Assembly: GCF_000297055.2 (NCBI RefSeq)
Contig: NC_022357.1
Coordinates: 3,033,666 to 3,097,665, forward strand
Direction: 5' to 3'
Source of the DNA: Sulfuricella denitrificans skB26
GTDB lineage: Bacteria; Pseudomonadota; Gammaproteobacteria; Burkholderiales; Sulfuricellaceae
DNA: 64,000 nucleotides
Shown in pieces: positions 35,397-44,863 of the stretch. The stretch's first letter is position 1, and every line of letters starts with the position of its first letter. The position numbers and the translations under genes were made by a program. The notes beneath the pieces are model-generated. The model was given only the letters and a program-made list of their open reading frames with translations. It did no database searches and had not been told where the DNA came from.

Positions 35397-37235
35397 CTAG
35401 CGTTGCCTGAACCACTGTTCCAGCATCATCAGCACCCATACCATGGTGCCATGATATCCGGCGTGCTCCGCCAGATGCTGCCCGAGCAGTTTGTCGATGA
35501 ACTCGGCGCGCACGATGTTGCGCGATTTCAGGCCATTCAGGCTATCGGTGGCCAGTTCCTGCAGTGGCTTGTGATCCTGGAGCCAGACGCCGAAAGGCAG
35601 GCCGAAACCGTGCTTTTGCTTGGTGATGATCTCGCCCGGCAAAAAATCGCGCAGCGCTTCCTTGAAAAAATAACGCAGTTTTGTCCCTTTGAGTTTGAGC
35701 TCCGGTGCCAGCCCCGCCGAGAAGGCCACCATTTCGTCGTTGAGAAACGGAAAAGCCACCTCCATCCCCGCCAGTTCACAGGCCTTGACCACCTTAGGCA
35801 GGTCGTTGTCGGCGAGAGTAAACTTCAAATCAAGGGCGAGCATTTGGTTGATCAGGCTTTGGGCATGGGTTTGGCGATAAGTTTCTTTCAAGCGGGAGAG
35901 AGGCTGTCCCGGATCAACGGTGGCTAGAAATTCCCGTGTAAAAATCTCCTCATGGCCGTAACGATCGAGCAGATTGTAAGTTTCCGTGCGCGCCGGCATC
36001 AGCACCGAGGCCTGCTCGATGTAGCTGCGGGCCTTGCGCACCAGCGGCACTCTCTGGCCACCGGGCATGCCGAAAACGGCAGGTTCCAGCACCCCCTTGC
36101 GCAATAACGAGGGAATACGTTCATAGAGGGAAAAGATATACTGCTTTGCATAACGATCGTTACCGCCAAATAGCTCGTCACCCCCGTCACCACCCAGGAT
36201 CCTGTTCAGGCCGTCCGCTCTCGCCATGCGTGCGCAATAAAACGTGGGCACGGCAGAAGCGTTGCCGAAGGGCTGATCGAAGATTCCTGCAATCTGCGGA
36301 ATAGCTGCCACCACGTCATCCGGAGTAACATAGTATTCGTGATGCTCGGTAGAAAAATGTCGGGCCGCAATACGAGCGTATTCCATCTCGTCATAGCCAT
36401 CGGCTTCGAAGCCGATGGAGTAGGTGCGGGCAGGCCGGCCGCCAACCTCCCCCAGGATGCCCGCGATCGTGGAACTGTCTGTCCCGCCACTGAGGAAGGC
36501 GCCAACATCCTGATCTGAGGAGGCCTCGCGCACGCTTGAGCGCAACAGCCGCAAAAATTCCTGCTTGAGCTCGTCAAAGGGACGATTTTGACCTTCCAGG
36601 AACTGCATTTCCCAGTGTTTTTTTGTTTCCGCCCTGCCCTTACTGAAAACCAGATATTCGCCCGGCAGGAGGCGCTTTTGCCCCGTGTAGATCGTGTCGG
36701 GACCAGGCACCATATGAAAATAAAGGTAATTGTAGAGGCTCTGCGGGTCGATCTCCGGTCTTGCCAACGGATGAAGAATGATAGCATCCGCCGATGAACC
36801 AAATACCAGTCCATCTCCAGAAAGTGTGTAGGAAAGAGGCAGATTCCCCATGCGATCAACCGCCAGAACCACTTCACCGGTGGCTTCATTCAGGATACAA
36901 AGGGCATATGCACCCTCCAGAAGCGAGAGAACTGATTCGCCCTTTTCCCGCCAGCCGTCTGCCAGTACTTTAGCCACACCCTCGGCCTGCGCAAGCAGGG
37001 CCAGACGAGACTCCATAAATCTGACCCGGCCCCATACCGCGACCAAAAGCCCTTCATTGTGGTAGAGGTGAGCACTGTCGCCGCTCGCGGCGACAGTCAG
37101 GGCACCAGCCCTCCCCACCAAGGTCTGAATGTTGCTACCATCAAAGCGCGCCAGCGGCCCAGCCATTCGCTCAACAATCTGCCGATTTTCTGCCGTTGTG
37201 GCACCGTAGCCTATCCAGCCGCACAGACCACTCAC
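35397..37235 (-). CDS. asparagine synthase-like amidotransferase, XrtA locus type
   Basis: A 612-residue two-domain protein: an N-terminal class II glutamine amidotransferase-like domain (1-200) and a C-terminal synthetase domain with the ATP-pyrophosphatase loop FLSGGTDSSTIAG, GGDGGDELFGG and KQKHGFGLPFGVW. The start is GTG with AAGGA about 8 nt upstream, giving MSGLCGW. The catalytic Cys of this class should be residue 2, but here it is residue 5, so glutaminase activity is doubtful unless translation begins at the CTG codon before Cys. It is transcribed downstream of prsR after 167 bp. Confidence 0.85.
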   Translation of the reverse strand: MSGLCGWIGYGATTAENRQIVERMAGPLARFDGSNIQTLVGRAGALTVAASGDSAHLYHNEGLLVAVWGRVRFMESRLALLAQAEGVAKVLADGWREKGESVLSLLEGAYALCILNEATGEVVLAVDRMGNLPLSYTLSGDGLVFGSSADAIILHPLARPEIDPQSLYNYLYFHMVPGPDTIYTGQKRLLPGEYLVFSKGRAETKKHWEMQFLEGQNRPFDELKQEFLRLLRSSVREASSDQDVGAFLSGGTDSSTIAGILGEVGGRPARTYSIGFEADGYDEMEYARIAARHFSTEHHEYYVTPDDVVAAIPQIAGIFDQPFGNASAVPTFYCARMARADGLNRILGGDGGDELFGGNDRYAKQYIFSLYERIPSLLRKGVLEPAVFGMPGGQRVPLVRKARSYIEQASVLMPARTETYNLLDRYGHEEIFTREFLATVDPGQPLSRLKETYRQTHAQSLINQMLALDLKFTLADNDLPKVVKACELAGMEVAFPFLNDEMVAFSAGLAPELKLKGTKLRYFFKEALRDFLPGEIITKQKHGFGLPFGVWLQDHKPLQELATDSLNGLKSRNIVRAEFIDKLLGQHLAEHAGYHGTMVWVLMMLEQWFRQR

Positions 37236-37312
37236 AACAAGTTCCTTATTTTTTTTAACATCGCAGCCCTTTATCTTTTGGCCCTTAAACCCATTGTCGT
37301 TCCATTATTTGG

Positions 37313-37330
37313 CCACCCCATCAGGGATGG
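37313..37330. other. short inverted repeat between prsR and the amidotransferase gene
   Basis: Seven-base arms (plus strand CCACCCC and GGGATGG, one wobble pair) flank a 4-nt loop ATCA. No T-run follows on the minus strand, so it is not a textbook terminator of prsR. It may be an operator or attenuator ahead of the amidotransferase gene. Confidence 0.3.
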
Positions 37331-37402
37331 TTATATTGTATAAAAGCATGAAATTATGTTGGATATACAGAATTTGAAATGAATACTTCGCGACAAGTTA
37401 AG

Positions 37403-38758
37403 CTAATTTATCCCATGCCGGTTCATCAGGTCATACAGGGTTGGGCGGCTGATACCCAGCAAGTCGGCCGCCTTGGTAATATTGCCATCCATTCTCGCCA
37501 GCACCTTCACAATGGCCTTGTATTCCGCCTCATCCCGCACCTGACGTAGATTGAGATGCTCTTCTTCTGCCTTGGATGAAGGCTGCAGCCCAAGATCGTC
37601 CACACTGATTTGGGAGCCATCCGCCATGATGACGGCACGCTTGATGCTGTTTTCCATTTCCCGCACATTGCCTGGCCATGAATAGCTTTCTATCGTGGCC
37701 AGCGCCTCCTGACTGAAATTAAGCGAGGAACGTCCCTCCCGAACACTGAACTTGTTCCTGAAGTGATGCGCCAACAATGCGGCATCTCCCACCCGCACCC
37801 GTAGTGGAGGAATCGTGACGACGATCTCGCTCAACCGGTAATAGAGATCTTCGCGGAAGTCTCCCGCTGCTATCATTTCCTTCAGGTTCTGATGTGTCGC
37901 ACAGACAATGCGCACATCCACAGGAATCTCTTCACGACCCCCTATCCGTTCTATCACCCTTTCCTGCAGGAAGCGCAAAATTTTTGCCTGCAGGGCCATC
38001 GGCAGGTCACCCACCTCATCGAGAAAAAAGGTGCCCCCATTGGCAATCTCGATTTTGCCCAGAGTCTGCTTGGCAGCCCCGGTAAAGGCACCCTTCTCAT
38101 AACCGAACAGCTCGCTTTCCAGAAGGCTTTCGGGGATCGCCGCACAGTTGATCGCCATGAACCGCTCCCCTTGCCGCGAGCTCAACTGGTGCAAGGCCTT
38201 TGCCAGCAACTCCTTGCCGGTTCCACTTTCGCCCAATAGCATTACTGTGGCGTCAGAGGTCGCGACCCTTTCCACGTTACTGCATATCTTGAGCATACCC
38301 GGATCCCTGCTGATAATGCCCGACAGGGGTGAATCCATTTGGACTTGCTGCATCCGACGGTTTTCCTGCTGCAACGCATACAGGAAAAAGGCCCGTTCGA
38401 CCACCAGACCGAGCATCTCTGGATCAAAAGGTTTCTGGTGAAAATCGTAAGCGCCCATGCCGATGGCCTTCACCGCATTGGCATGATCCTGGTTGCCGGT
38501 AAGGACGATCAGCTTGGTATCCGGGGCAAGTGCGCGTATTTGCTGCAGCGTGGCCAAGCCCTCGGAAGCACCATCGGGGTCAGGAGGAAGCCCGAGATCC
38601 ATGGTGACAACCGCCGGTTGATACCGACGAACTTGCGCGAGTGCGCTTTCACGATCCCCTGCCACCAAAACTTCGTAAGCCTCGAAATTCCAGCGCAGCA
38701 ACTTCTGCAGACCGGGGTCGTCCTCAATAATCAGCAGGTGGGGTTTGTCCCGATTCAC
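37403..38758 (-). CDS. prsR: sigma-54-dependent response regulator of the PEP-CTERM system
   Basis: A 451-residue NtrC-type activator: receiver domain (LLIIEDDPGLQKLL; phosphoacceptor in VVTMDLGLP; Lys in HQKPFD), AAA+ domain with GESGTGKE (Walker A), ESELFGYEKGAFTGA (sigma-54-contacting GAFTGA loop) and GGTFFLDEVGDLP (Walker B), and a Fis-type HTH at the end (ITKAADLLGISRPTLYDLM). This matches the PEP-CTERM-box response regulator family. GTG 38758 with AAAGGGA 5-6 nt upstream is preferred over TTG 38773. It lies directly after prsK. Its likely targets are the repeated 16-bp elements with sigma-54 promoters near 44.8 and 51.7 kb. Confidence 0.9.
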   Translation of the reverse strand: MNRDKPHLLIIEDDPGLQKLLRWNFEAYEVLVAGDRESALAQVRRYQPAVVTMDLGLPPDPDGASEGLATLQQIRALAPDTKLIVLTGNQDHANAVKAIGMGAYDFHQKPFDPEMLGLVVERAFFLYALQQENRRMQQVQMDSPLSGIISRDPGMLKICSNVERVATSDATVMLLGESGTGKELLAKALHQLSSRQGERFMAINCAAIPESLLESELFGYEKGAFTGAAKQTLGKIEIANGGTFFLDEVGDLPMALQAKILRFLQERVIERIGGREEIPVDVRIVCATHQNLKEMIAAGDFREDLYYRLSEIVVTIPPLRVRVGDAALLAHHFRNKFSVREGRSSLNFSQEALATIESYSWPGNVREMENSIKRAVIMADGSQISVDDLGLQPSSKAEEEHLNLRQVRDEAEYKAIVKVLARMDGNITKAADLLGISRPTLYDLMNRHGIN

Positions 38759-38774
38759 CGAATTCCCTTTCAAA

Positions 38775-40850
38775 CTATGCGACTCTCTCGACAGCCTGAT
38801 CCTGGCGATGAAGCGGCAGCATCACACGGAAAGTAGTGCCGCCCGACTGGCTGCTGGTAACTTCCAGCTGGCCCCCAAGTTCACGTATGTATTCCCGGCT
38901 TTCAAACACGCCTATTCCCATGCCTGCCGACTTGGTAGACTCGAAGGGCTTGAACAGCCGCTCGCGGATAAACTCCTCGCTCATGCCGTGCCCGCTGTCT
39001 TTGACCTCTATGATTGCAGACTCATCCTGCCTGGCCAAGTGCACAAGGACCTGGCCGTCTCTTGGAGTAGCCTCAATGGCGTTCTGGATGAGATGCCCGA
39101 TCACCCGTTCCAGGCGCACCCAATTGGCGAAGACCTCCAGACCGGGATCCTGGATCTCAAGCACCGGCTTCGGCGTATCGGCCAGCTTGGCCGCAACCGC
39201 CTGCTGCAGCAGATTTTCAATAGGTAGCGGGGCGGACTTCTCATCAGAAGTACCGCTGCTCAATTTCTGAAGGAGCAGCTTCATTTTCTGTACCGAGAAA
39301 TCCACCGTGTCGGTCATGTCTTTTTGGAACTCCGGGTTATTTTTGTGTTTTTCGGTGAGGGAAAGCAGCAGTGACAACTGGGAAACCAAATTTTTCAGGT
39401 CGTGTACGACGAAAGTGGACATGCGATTGAATGATTCAAACTGTCGCGCCACCAGAAGCGCATTGGCCGCTTCCTGTTGCGCGAGATAACTTGCCGCCTG
39501 GCGGCCGGCGATCTTGAGCAGATCATTCACCTCCCAGTTCAGCCTGATTCTGCTCCTGGGCTGAGCCAGCAGCACAAAACCAAATAATCCTCCGTGCTGA
39601 ATCAGCGGAACCACCAGCCAAGCCTTTGGAATAGCGCGTAACCACTGTGGAATGGTGATTGCAGCGTATTTTTCGGGATTGGTGTCGTACTCTTGCAAAT
39701 CCATCACCCATTGCTGGTTTTCGAGAAACCGGCAAAAGGGGCTATTCACTGGCTCTATCCCGCCAGCCAGTGGCATGTTCCAATGCGCAACAAGTTCACA
39801 ATCACCGGACTCGCTGCTGATCCACAAAGCTCCGCCAGGGCTTTCCACCAGCTCAGCAATGGCCTGGATGGCGCGCTCGCCCAGACCGTGGCCATCCTCG
39901 GAGAGAGTGAGGATAAAACGTAACCATTCTTCCCGATAGTCGTAGTTGTAGCTGAAAAAATTCTTGCTGATGAAAACCTTTAGCCAGGAACGCAAAGTGC
40001 CCGAGAACAGCACAATCAGGAGCAATGCGACGGCACCGAACAGAAAAGCAACCTGCAGCACCGGGCCCCAGTTTCCCCCAAAAAAACGCAAGTAGTAACC
40101 GGCAGCCGCCATGACCAGCAAGTACATGGCGGCCCCTAAAAGCGCCGTGGAATGGAACAGGATCCGGCGCGAAACCGAAATTCCTAATGACCATTGAGGA
40201 TTACGCGCGGCAGACACCGCCATCAAGGGAACGACCAGGGCATTGACTATCCCTCGCGCTGTCCAGATCTCCGGGCTCACCTGCCGGAATAACATGGCAT
40301 CGCTATAAAGATAGAAATCGTAAGCGAACAACCCGCCTATCCCCAGGCAGGCGAATTTTATCCCCCAGCGCTGCTTGGCAGGCGTGTTTCTGTAGAGCTG
40401 CTCCACCAGGATCATGCCAATAACCGCCATTGCCCCGCGTCCGACGACGCTGGCCATCGCCCCAAAGGGGGCAGTGCCAAGACCTTCATAAGAGTAGAGA
40501 GTGACAAGAAAGAGCAAAAGGTAAAACCCTGTCACTGCCACCACAGCTGGCTTGACTCTGGGGGGAGACAAAACCTCCGTCTGCCGTAAGGGTCCCAGCA
40601 ACATGACCAGAAAAGCAGTCCAGCCTGCGTTCCGAAGGATTTCCAGGATATCCGTCAGGAGCGATATCGGACGCCCCAAAGTGGCCTGATAAGCGACCGT
40701 CGCCGCCCAAAGCGCAGAAAGCAGGCATGCGACGGTGAGCACCATCCCGTGCAGACGACCGCGCCAACTTGTCAACAGGAGGCCGGACAAGAAAAAAAAT
40801 GCTGCCGCAGCGGCAGCGTAGCTGAGTGCCACAATGTTTGTTGTCAACAT
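38775..40850 (-). CDS. prsK: membrane histidine kinase of the PEP-CTERM system
   Basis: A 691-residue sensor kinase. Roughly the first 290 residues hold about eight membrane helices. A GAF-like region follows (ALWISSESGDCELVAHW, FGFVLLAQPRSR). The dimerisation/phosphoacceptor segment is FVVHDLKNLVSQLSLLL, and the C-terminal HATPase domain shows LIQNAIEATP (N box), IEVKDSGHGMSEEF (G1) and GMGIGVFESREYI (G2). It fits the exosortase-A-associated kinase PrsK. It lies between the sugar transferase and prsR in the same direction; its signal is unknown. Confidence 0.9.
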   Translation of the reverse strand: MLTTNIVALSYAAAAAAFFFLSGLLLTSWRGRLHGMVLTVACLLSALWAATVAYQATLGRPISLLTDILEILRNAGWTAFLVMLLGPLRQTEVLSPPRVKPAVVAVTGFYLLLFLVTLYSYEGLGTAPFGAMASVVGRGAMAVIGMILVEQLYRNTPAKQRWGIKFACLGIGGLFAYDFYLYSDAMLFRQVSPEIWTARGIVNALVVPLMAVSAARNPQWSLGISVSRRILFHSTALLGAAMYLLVMAAAGYYLRFFGGNWGPVLQVAFLFGAVALLLIVLFSGTLRSWLKVFISKNFFSYNYDYREEWLRFILTLSEDGHGLGERAIQAIAELVESPGGALWISSESGDCELVAHWNMPLAGGIEPVNSPFCRFLENQQWVMDLQEYDTNPEKYAAITIPQWLRAIPKAWLVVPLIQHGGLFGFVLLAQPRSRIRLNWEVNDLLKIAGRQAASYLAQQEAANALLVARQFESFNRMSTFVVHDLKNLVSQLSLLLSLTEKHKNNPEFQKDMTDTVDFSVQKMKLLLQKLSSGTSDEKSAPLPIENLLQQAVAAKLADTPKPVLEIQDPGLEVFANWVRLERVIGHLIQNAIEATPRDGQVLVHLARQDESAIIEVKDSGHGMSEEFIRERLFKPFESTKSAGMGIGVFESREYIRELGGQLEVTSSQSGGTTFRVMLPLHRQDQAVERVA

Positions 40851-40872
40851 GGAATATCTCGGTGACTTGAGC

Positions 40873-42270
40873 TCACCTTCCCCCCTTGCCCAACAAGACG
40901 ACCTGGATTGTATCTATCAGAATAATGATATCCAGAAACAGGCTGTTGTTCTTCACATAGTACAGGTCATACTGCAGCTTTTCGATGGCATCCCCCACCG
41001 AGGCGCCATACTGGTAGCGTACCTGGGCCCATCCGGTTATCCCCGGCTTGATGCTGTGCCTAGTGTTGTAATAGGGGATCTTGGCGCTGAGCAGGTCCAC
41101 AAAATAGGGCCTTTCCGGGCGGGGACCCACAAAACTCATTTCCCCTTTCAACACGTTAAATATCTGGGGAAGTTCGTCTATCCTCAATTTCCGGATAATT
41201 CTGCCCACCCTTGTTGTCCGTGGATCATTAGCAGCCGCCCATTGTGGTTTTCCCTCTTGCTCGGCATCATTTCTCATACTGCGAAACTTCAGGACCATAA
41301 ACGTTTCGCCCCCTTTTCCCACCCTTTCCTGCCGAAAAAGGATAGGCGCACCACTTTCGACGAAAATGCAGAGGGCTGTAACCAGCATGACGGGGAATGT
41401 GGCCGCCAGAAGGATGACGCTTGCGGTCGAGTCGAAACCCCTCTTGACGACCCTTCTCAAGATCCCTTGCTCAAATCCATCGCCAAAGACCAGCCAGCTA
41501 GGGAAAAGGGAATCAACCCGGATCTGGCCTCGCTCGCGTTCGTAAAATTTGGCGGCGTCGCTCACATTGACCCCATGCAGTTTGCATTCCAGAAGCTCCT
41601 GAATTGGGAAGCCGCCGTTGCGCCGGTCTCCAACCGCGACGATAACCTCACTTACAGAGTATTTGTTGACCATGGCCATCAGGAGCCCTTCCGCAGGCAA
41701 AACGGAGGAGGGAGGCACCAGATGCTTCTCACCTGGTAGCGCCACAAAACCGACGATCTTGAATTTATGGCAACCAGGGTCGTTCCCGATCAGATCACCG
41801 AATTCCTTAGCCCTGGCACCTGTACCGAGCACCATGATCCGAGACTCCGAAATTCCCAAGCGGGACCACTTGAAAAAAACCGACCGAGTCAGAAATATCC
41901 CCACCATGGCAAGAAGCAACACTATCCCCAATATGCCGCGGCCAAAATACAGGTCGGGCGCCCAGTAGAAAACCAGACTCATAAGGCCCAACCCCAAAAC
42001 CAGGGAAGGCATGAGGCGAAGCAACGTAGCCTTGGGGTCCGGCCTGGAATCCAGTTGATACATCCCCATCGCAGTCATGCTCAAGACCATTACAACGGCA
42101 AAGGTGCCAGCCTGCGGAAACAGGTCCGTAAGAGCGGCTGAAAAAAGCTGGGGCTGGTCAAGAAAACGAATTTTTGTCCCTAGGTAAACCGAGATCATCA
42201 GTACGAGCGCTTCCACGCTAAAAAGAAAGATTGCCGTTGTGGAAATGTGATGATTGGAAATTCGAGCCAA
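40873..42270 (-). CDS. exosortase A-type initiating sugar transferase (EpsB-like)
   Basis: A 465-residue membrane polyprenyl-phosphate hexose-1-phosphate transferase that starts repeat-unit synthesis. About five N-terminal helices and a Rossmann-like central part (RIMVLGTGARAKEFG) precede the bacterial sugar transferase domain: RGFDSTASVILLAA, QERVGKGGETFMVLKFRSM, RIIRKLRIDELPQIFNVLKG, MSFVGPRPERPYFV and KPGITGWAQVRY. The start is TTG 42270 with AAGGGAG about 9 nt before it. It heads the EpsB-PrsK-PrsR block typical of exosortase A loci. Confidence 0.9.
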   Translation of the reverse strand: MARISNHHISTTAIFLFSVEALVLMISVYLGTKIRFLDQPQLFSAALTDLFPQAGTFAVVMVLSMTAMGMYQLDSRPDPKATLLRLMPSLVLGLGLMSLVFYWAPDLYFGRGILGIVLLLAMVGIFLTRSVFFKWSRLGISESRIMVLGTGARAKEFGDLIGNDPGCHKFKIVGFVALPGEKHLVPPSSVLPAEGLLMAMVNKYSVSEVIVAVGDRRNGGFPIQELLECKLHGVNVSDAAKFYERERGQIRVDSLFPSWLVFGDGFEQGILRRVVKRGFDSTASVILLAATFPVMLVTALCIFVESGAPILFRQERVGKGGETFMVLKFRSMRNDAEQEGKPQWAAANDPRTTRVGRIIRKLRIDELPQIFNVLKGEMSFVGPRPERPYFVDLLSAKIPYYNTRHSIKPGITGWAQVRYQYGASVGDAIEKLQYDLYYVKNNSLFLDIIILIDTIQVVLLGKGGR

Positions 42271-42285
42271 CTCAGGTACTCCCTT

Positions 42286-43110
42286 TTACGGTATTTTTCG
42301 ACCCAGCAGATCGACGATGTAATTTCCGGGGATAGCGTAGGTTATGCCGCTCGGATGAGTAAGGGCGGCTTCCTTCATTCCCTTTACATACACCATGTTG
42401 ATGATGCCGTACACCAACCCGGTTTCAGGATCGTAGAGGGGGCTCCCGCTGCTGCCGGGATAGGCTGTGCCATCGAGCTGAAACACGGTATAGGCGGACC
42501 GATGCAACTGGCCGATCATCTTTGCGTCAAGCCCACGGGAGTTCCGTGCTGGTAACACGACGGGTGTGATCGCGGAAATGATGGCGCGGTGAGTCACCGG
42601 ATAAAACCCCAGAACCATTCCGATTGGAAACCCGGTGAAGGCCAATGCCTGTCCCTCCCGGGCAGCGCCCGAATCCCCGAGCTGCATTGCAGGTAGAGCC
42701 GTCCCGCTAATCCTCAACAGAGCCAGATCGTGCTCCCTATCCAGAGCAACTGGAGTCGCCGCCCTGAGTTCCGGCTCTTTACCTTTGCCAGTGATCACGA
42801 CAAGCGACTCCTTGTTCCCGATGTCCAACGATTCGGGGACAACGTGAGCATTGGTGACCACGTGGAGACCATCATCCAGCACAAAGCCTGTGCCCAGAAA
42901 ATTCACTGGCGGGGTACGCGTCTTTTGAAAAGTTCCTATACCCACAACGGCTGGCTTGATACGTTCAATTGTTTGGACCAGCTCGGTACCCCAAAGCGGG
43001 GAAACCATCAGCAACCCCAGTCCCACAAGGACAATATTTCTTACGCGCCCTAAGCAATGGCCCAGGAAAGCACTGCAGCCATTCAATCGTGTATTGCTAT
43101 TCATACCCAT
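42286..43110 (-). CDS. trypsin-like serine protease, exported
   Basis: A 274-residue protease of the S1/HtrA-like fold. A membrane segment (VRNIVLVGLGLLMVSPLWG, about residues 23-41) acts as signal or anchor. The catalytic triad is visible as His89 in VVTNAHVV, Asp128 in REHDLALLRI and Ser221 in YPGSSGSPL. There is no PDZ domain. The frame stays open to 43236, but ATG 43110, or 43104 two codons later, places the membrane segment near the N-terminus. A periplasmic processing or quality-control role for secreted locus products is an inference. It lies 15 bp upstream of the sugar transferase gene. Confidence 0.75.
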   Translation of the reverse strand: MGMNSNTRLNGCSAFLGHCLGRVRNIVLVGLGLLMVSPLWGTELVQTIERIKPAVVGIGTFQKTRTPPVNFLGTGFVLDDGLHVVTNAHVVPESLDIGNKESLVVITGKGKEPELRAATPVALDREHDLALLRISGTALPAMQLGDSGAAREGQALAFTGFPIGMVLGFYPVTHRAIISAITPVVLPARNSRGLDAKMIGQLHRSAYTVFQLDGTAYPGSSGSPLYDPETGLVYGIINMVYVKGMKEAALTHPSGITYAIPGNYIVDLLGRKIP

Positions 43111-43821
43111 CCCGCTACGGTCCCCTGTCGCGATTATCGCGCAAATAATTATGCGGTCCCTCTCCATCTGCATCAAGAACCAACCCCTCAAAGCCCTCTG
43201 CCATGACGAAACCATCTCTATTCCACTATAGCGCATTATAAAATGGGGTATGGTACTCGCTGAACACTACTGCGCACACTAGCCCCAGTTTCCGAACGTG
43301 ACAGGTCCGCCGTGATTAGAAAGGTCCGCAGGTGTAGCGGACCATCAAAAAATCCACTTAGTCTTGGCTTATCAGCTGAAAGACAACGCACTTCATGATA
43401 GCGGCGGACTCAAGTCCGAAGGGAAGGGTAGCAGCGCTATGACAGGAGTGTATCTGTTTCACGAAGACCTCGTGGAGGATTTTATAAACGCGAGGCATTT
43501 CCATAACCAGCGCCGATGACAAGGTCTGCCCCCCCAATCACAAAAGTTCTGGCAGTTGTCGACGATGGCTGCGCATTGTTCGACGAGACCTGACTGGGAA
43601 TTGCGATGCGTCGCTCGCGCCCTTCCCAAGCTCGCTTGCTGCACACCTTCTGACACAGGGTGTGATGCCGCGAGCCTCCGGCGCGTTATCAGTGCAGACA
43701 AGATATTTCTTGCCTGGCGGCAGACCGTCCATTGGCCTTGAGGTAACCGGAGATCTGGAATCTGCAACAGATCTCGGGGAATTTGAAATGCCTAACTCAA
43801 ACCAGGGCGACCGTTACGAGT
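43111..43821. other. 711-bp stretch without an intact gene
   Basis: Both flanking genes point left. I see a strong hairpin at 43323-43343 and, between 43430 and 43770, several short reading frames on both strands that look partly protein-like (a 26-codon one from ATG 43439, LFHEDLVEDFINARHFHNQ) but match nothing I recognise. The stretch may be a decayed gene or insertion. No good PrsR-type element is seen here. Confidence 0.4.
43323..43343 (-). terminator. hairpin, possible terminator of the lytic transglycosylase gene
   Basis: A perfect 7-bp stem (GGTCCGC / GCGGACC) encloses a 7-nt loop. On the minus strand it is followed by TTTCTAAT, a weak T-run. It lies about 480 bp downstream of the transglycosylase stop, rather far for a simple terminator. 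Confidence 0.3.
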
Positions 43822-44739
43822 TTATTGAGGATAGTTCACCGGCAACGCCACAAATGATGACGTCTCAGCCAGGTTGATCAGGAAGGGGTGGGTAGACTTC
43901 CCGTAAAGGGCCGTTATTTTTCGCACGTAGTCCCTTGTTTCGGGATAGGGAGGAATCCCGCGATGCCTTTCTACAGCCCTCTCACCGGCGTTGTAGGCTG
44001 CGGCAACCAGCGGCACATTGCCCTTGAAGAATGCAAGCAACCATTGCAAGTAGGCCAACCCACCCTGGATATTTTGCGCCGGATCGAAAGCGTTTTTGAC
44101 GCGGAAACGATGCGCCGTTTCGGGGATGAGTTGCATCAGTCCTTGTGCATTTTTAGGTGATACCGCTCTCACGTTGAAACCAGATTCAACTGATATGATC
44201 GCCAAAACCAGCTTGGGATCTACCGAGTAGCGGGGCGACAATTGTTGCACCAGGGTGAAGATAGGGCCTTTCGGATAGACCTTTGCATCCACCGGCTCCG
44301 GACCGTTTCCCGTTTCCGGCGCGGATTCCTCGGGCAACAAACAGCGTGGCAACGACGTCGCCGCAGAAGAACGCGTATAGCGCACCATTTCCTGCGCGTG
44401 CTCATGCCCCTGTTCGGCCGCCATAGCAAATAAATGCGCGGCCACCCCATCGTCGCGGGAAACGCCGCGTCCATTAGCATACATCCAGCCAAGGGCAAAC
44501 TGGGCACCGGCAAAACCAAGGCGGGCGGCGCGACAATACAAGTCTGCCGCCTTGGCAAAGTCCTGCTTCACGCCCTCGGCATGTTCATACTTTACCGCCA
44601 GTGCGACCAGCGCCTCAGGATTGTCCAAACCGGCTTCCTGCACCGCCAGCGATGAGCGCGTATGGTCGTCGGCGCCGGCACTGCTGACACACAAGGTCCA
44701 CGCTACCAGCACTACCAAGAGCTTGCCTGAAAAAGACAT
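43822..44739 (-). CDS. lytic transglycosylase with Sel1-like repeats
   Basis: A 305-residue periplasmic murein-cleaving enzyme. The signal peptide is SFSGKLLVVLVAWTLCVSSAGA. Sel1/TPR-like repeats occupy about 40-120 (AKAADLYCRAARLGFAGAQ). The SLT domain follows from about 155 with the catalytic Glu185 in IISVESGFN, then VSPKNAQGLMQLIPETA and VAAAYNAGERAV. It has its own sigma-54 promoter (44784-44800) and an upstream 16-bp element (44864-44879), so it appears to belong to the PrsK/PrsR regulon. Opening of the wall for polymer or protein export is a likely purpose. Confidence 0.9.
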   Translation of the reverse strand: MSFSGKLLVVLVAWTLCVSSAGADDHTRSSLAVQEAGLDNPEALVALAVKYEHAEGVKQDFAKAADLYCRAARLGFAGAQFALGWMYANGRGVSRDDGVAAHLFAMAAEQGHEHAQEMVRYTRSSAATSLPRCLLPEESAPETGNGPEPVDAKVYPKGPIFTLVQQLSPRYSVDPKLVLAIISVESGFNVRAVSPKNAQGLMQLIPETAHRFRVKNAFDPAQNIQGGLAYLQWLLAFFKGNVPLVAAAYNAGERAVERHRGIPPYPETRDYVRKITALYGKSTHPFLINLAETSSFVALPVNYPQ

Positions 44740-44783
44740 TGCAACTTACCACCTAATTTTGTTCAAGATTGGTGATACACACC

Positions 44784-44800
44784 TGCAAGTTTCACGCCAA
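44784..44800 (-). promoter_or_regulatory. sigma-54 promoter of the lytic transglycosylase gene
   Basis: The minus strand reads TTGGCGTGAAACTTGCA, an almost perfect match to the sigma-54 consensus TTGGCRYR-N3-TTGCW with GG and GC 10 nt apart. The start of transcription would be about 35 nt before the ATG at 44739. A 16-bp PrsR-type element lies about 70-80 bp upstream in the same relative orientation as for the PEP-CTERM gene. Confidence 0.75.
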
Positions 44801-44863
44801 AATATGATTTTCTTATAATTACAACAGATTAACTAATAGCGCTCGATGCCTGACAGTGGTGTG

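Noticed and set aside
43459..43767. A 102-codon minus-strand frame in the gap between the transglycosylase and protease genes
   Set aside because: Arg/Cys-rich composition, no start signal and a competing frame of equal quality; treated as non-coding or decayed.
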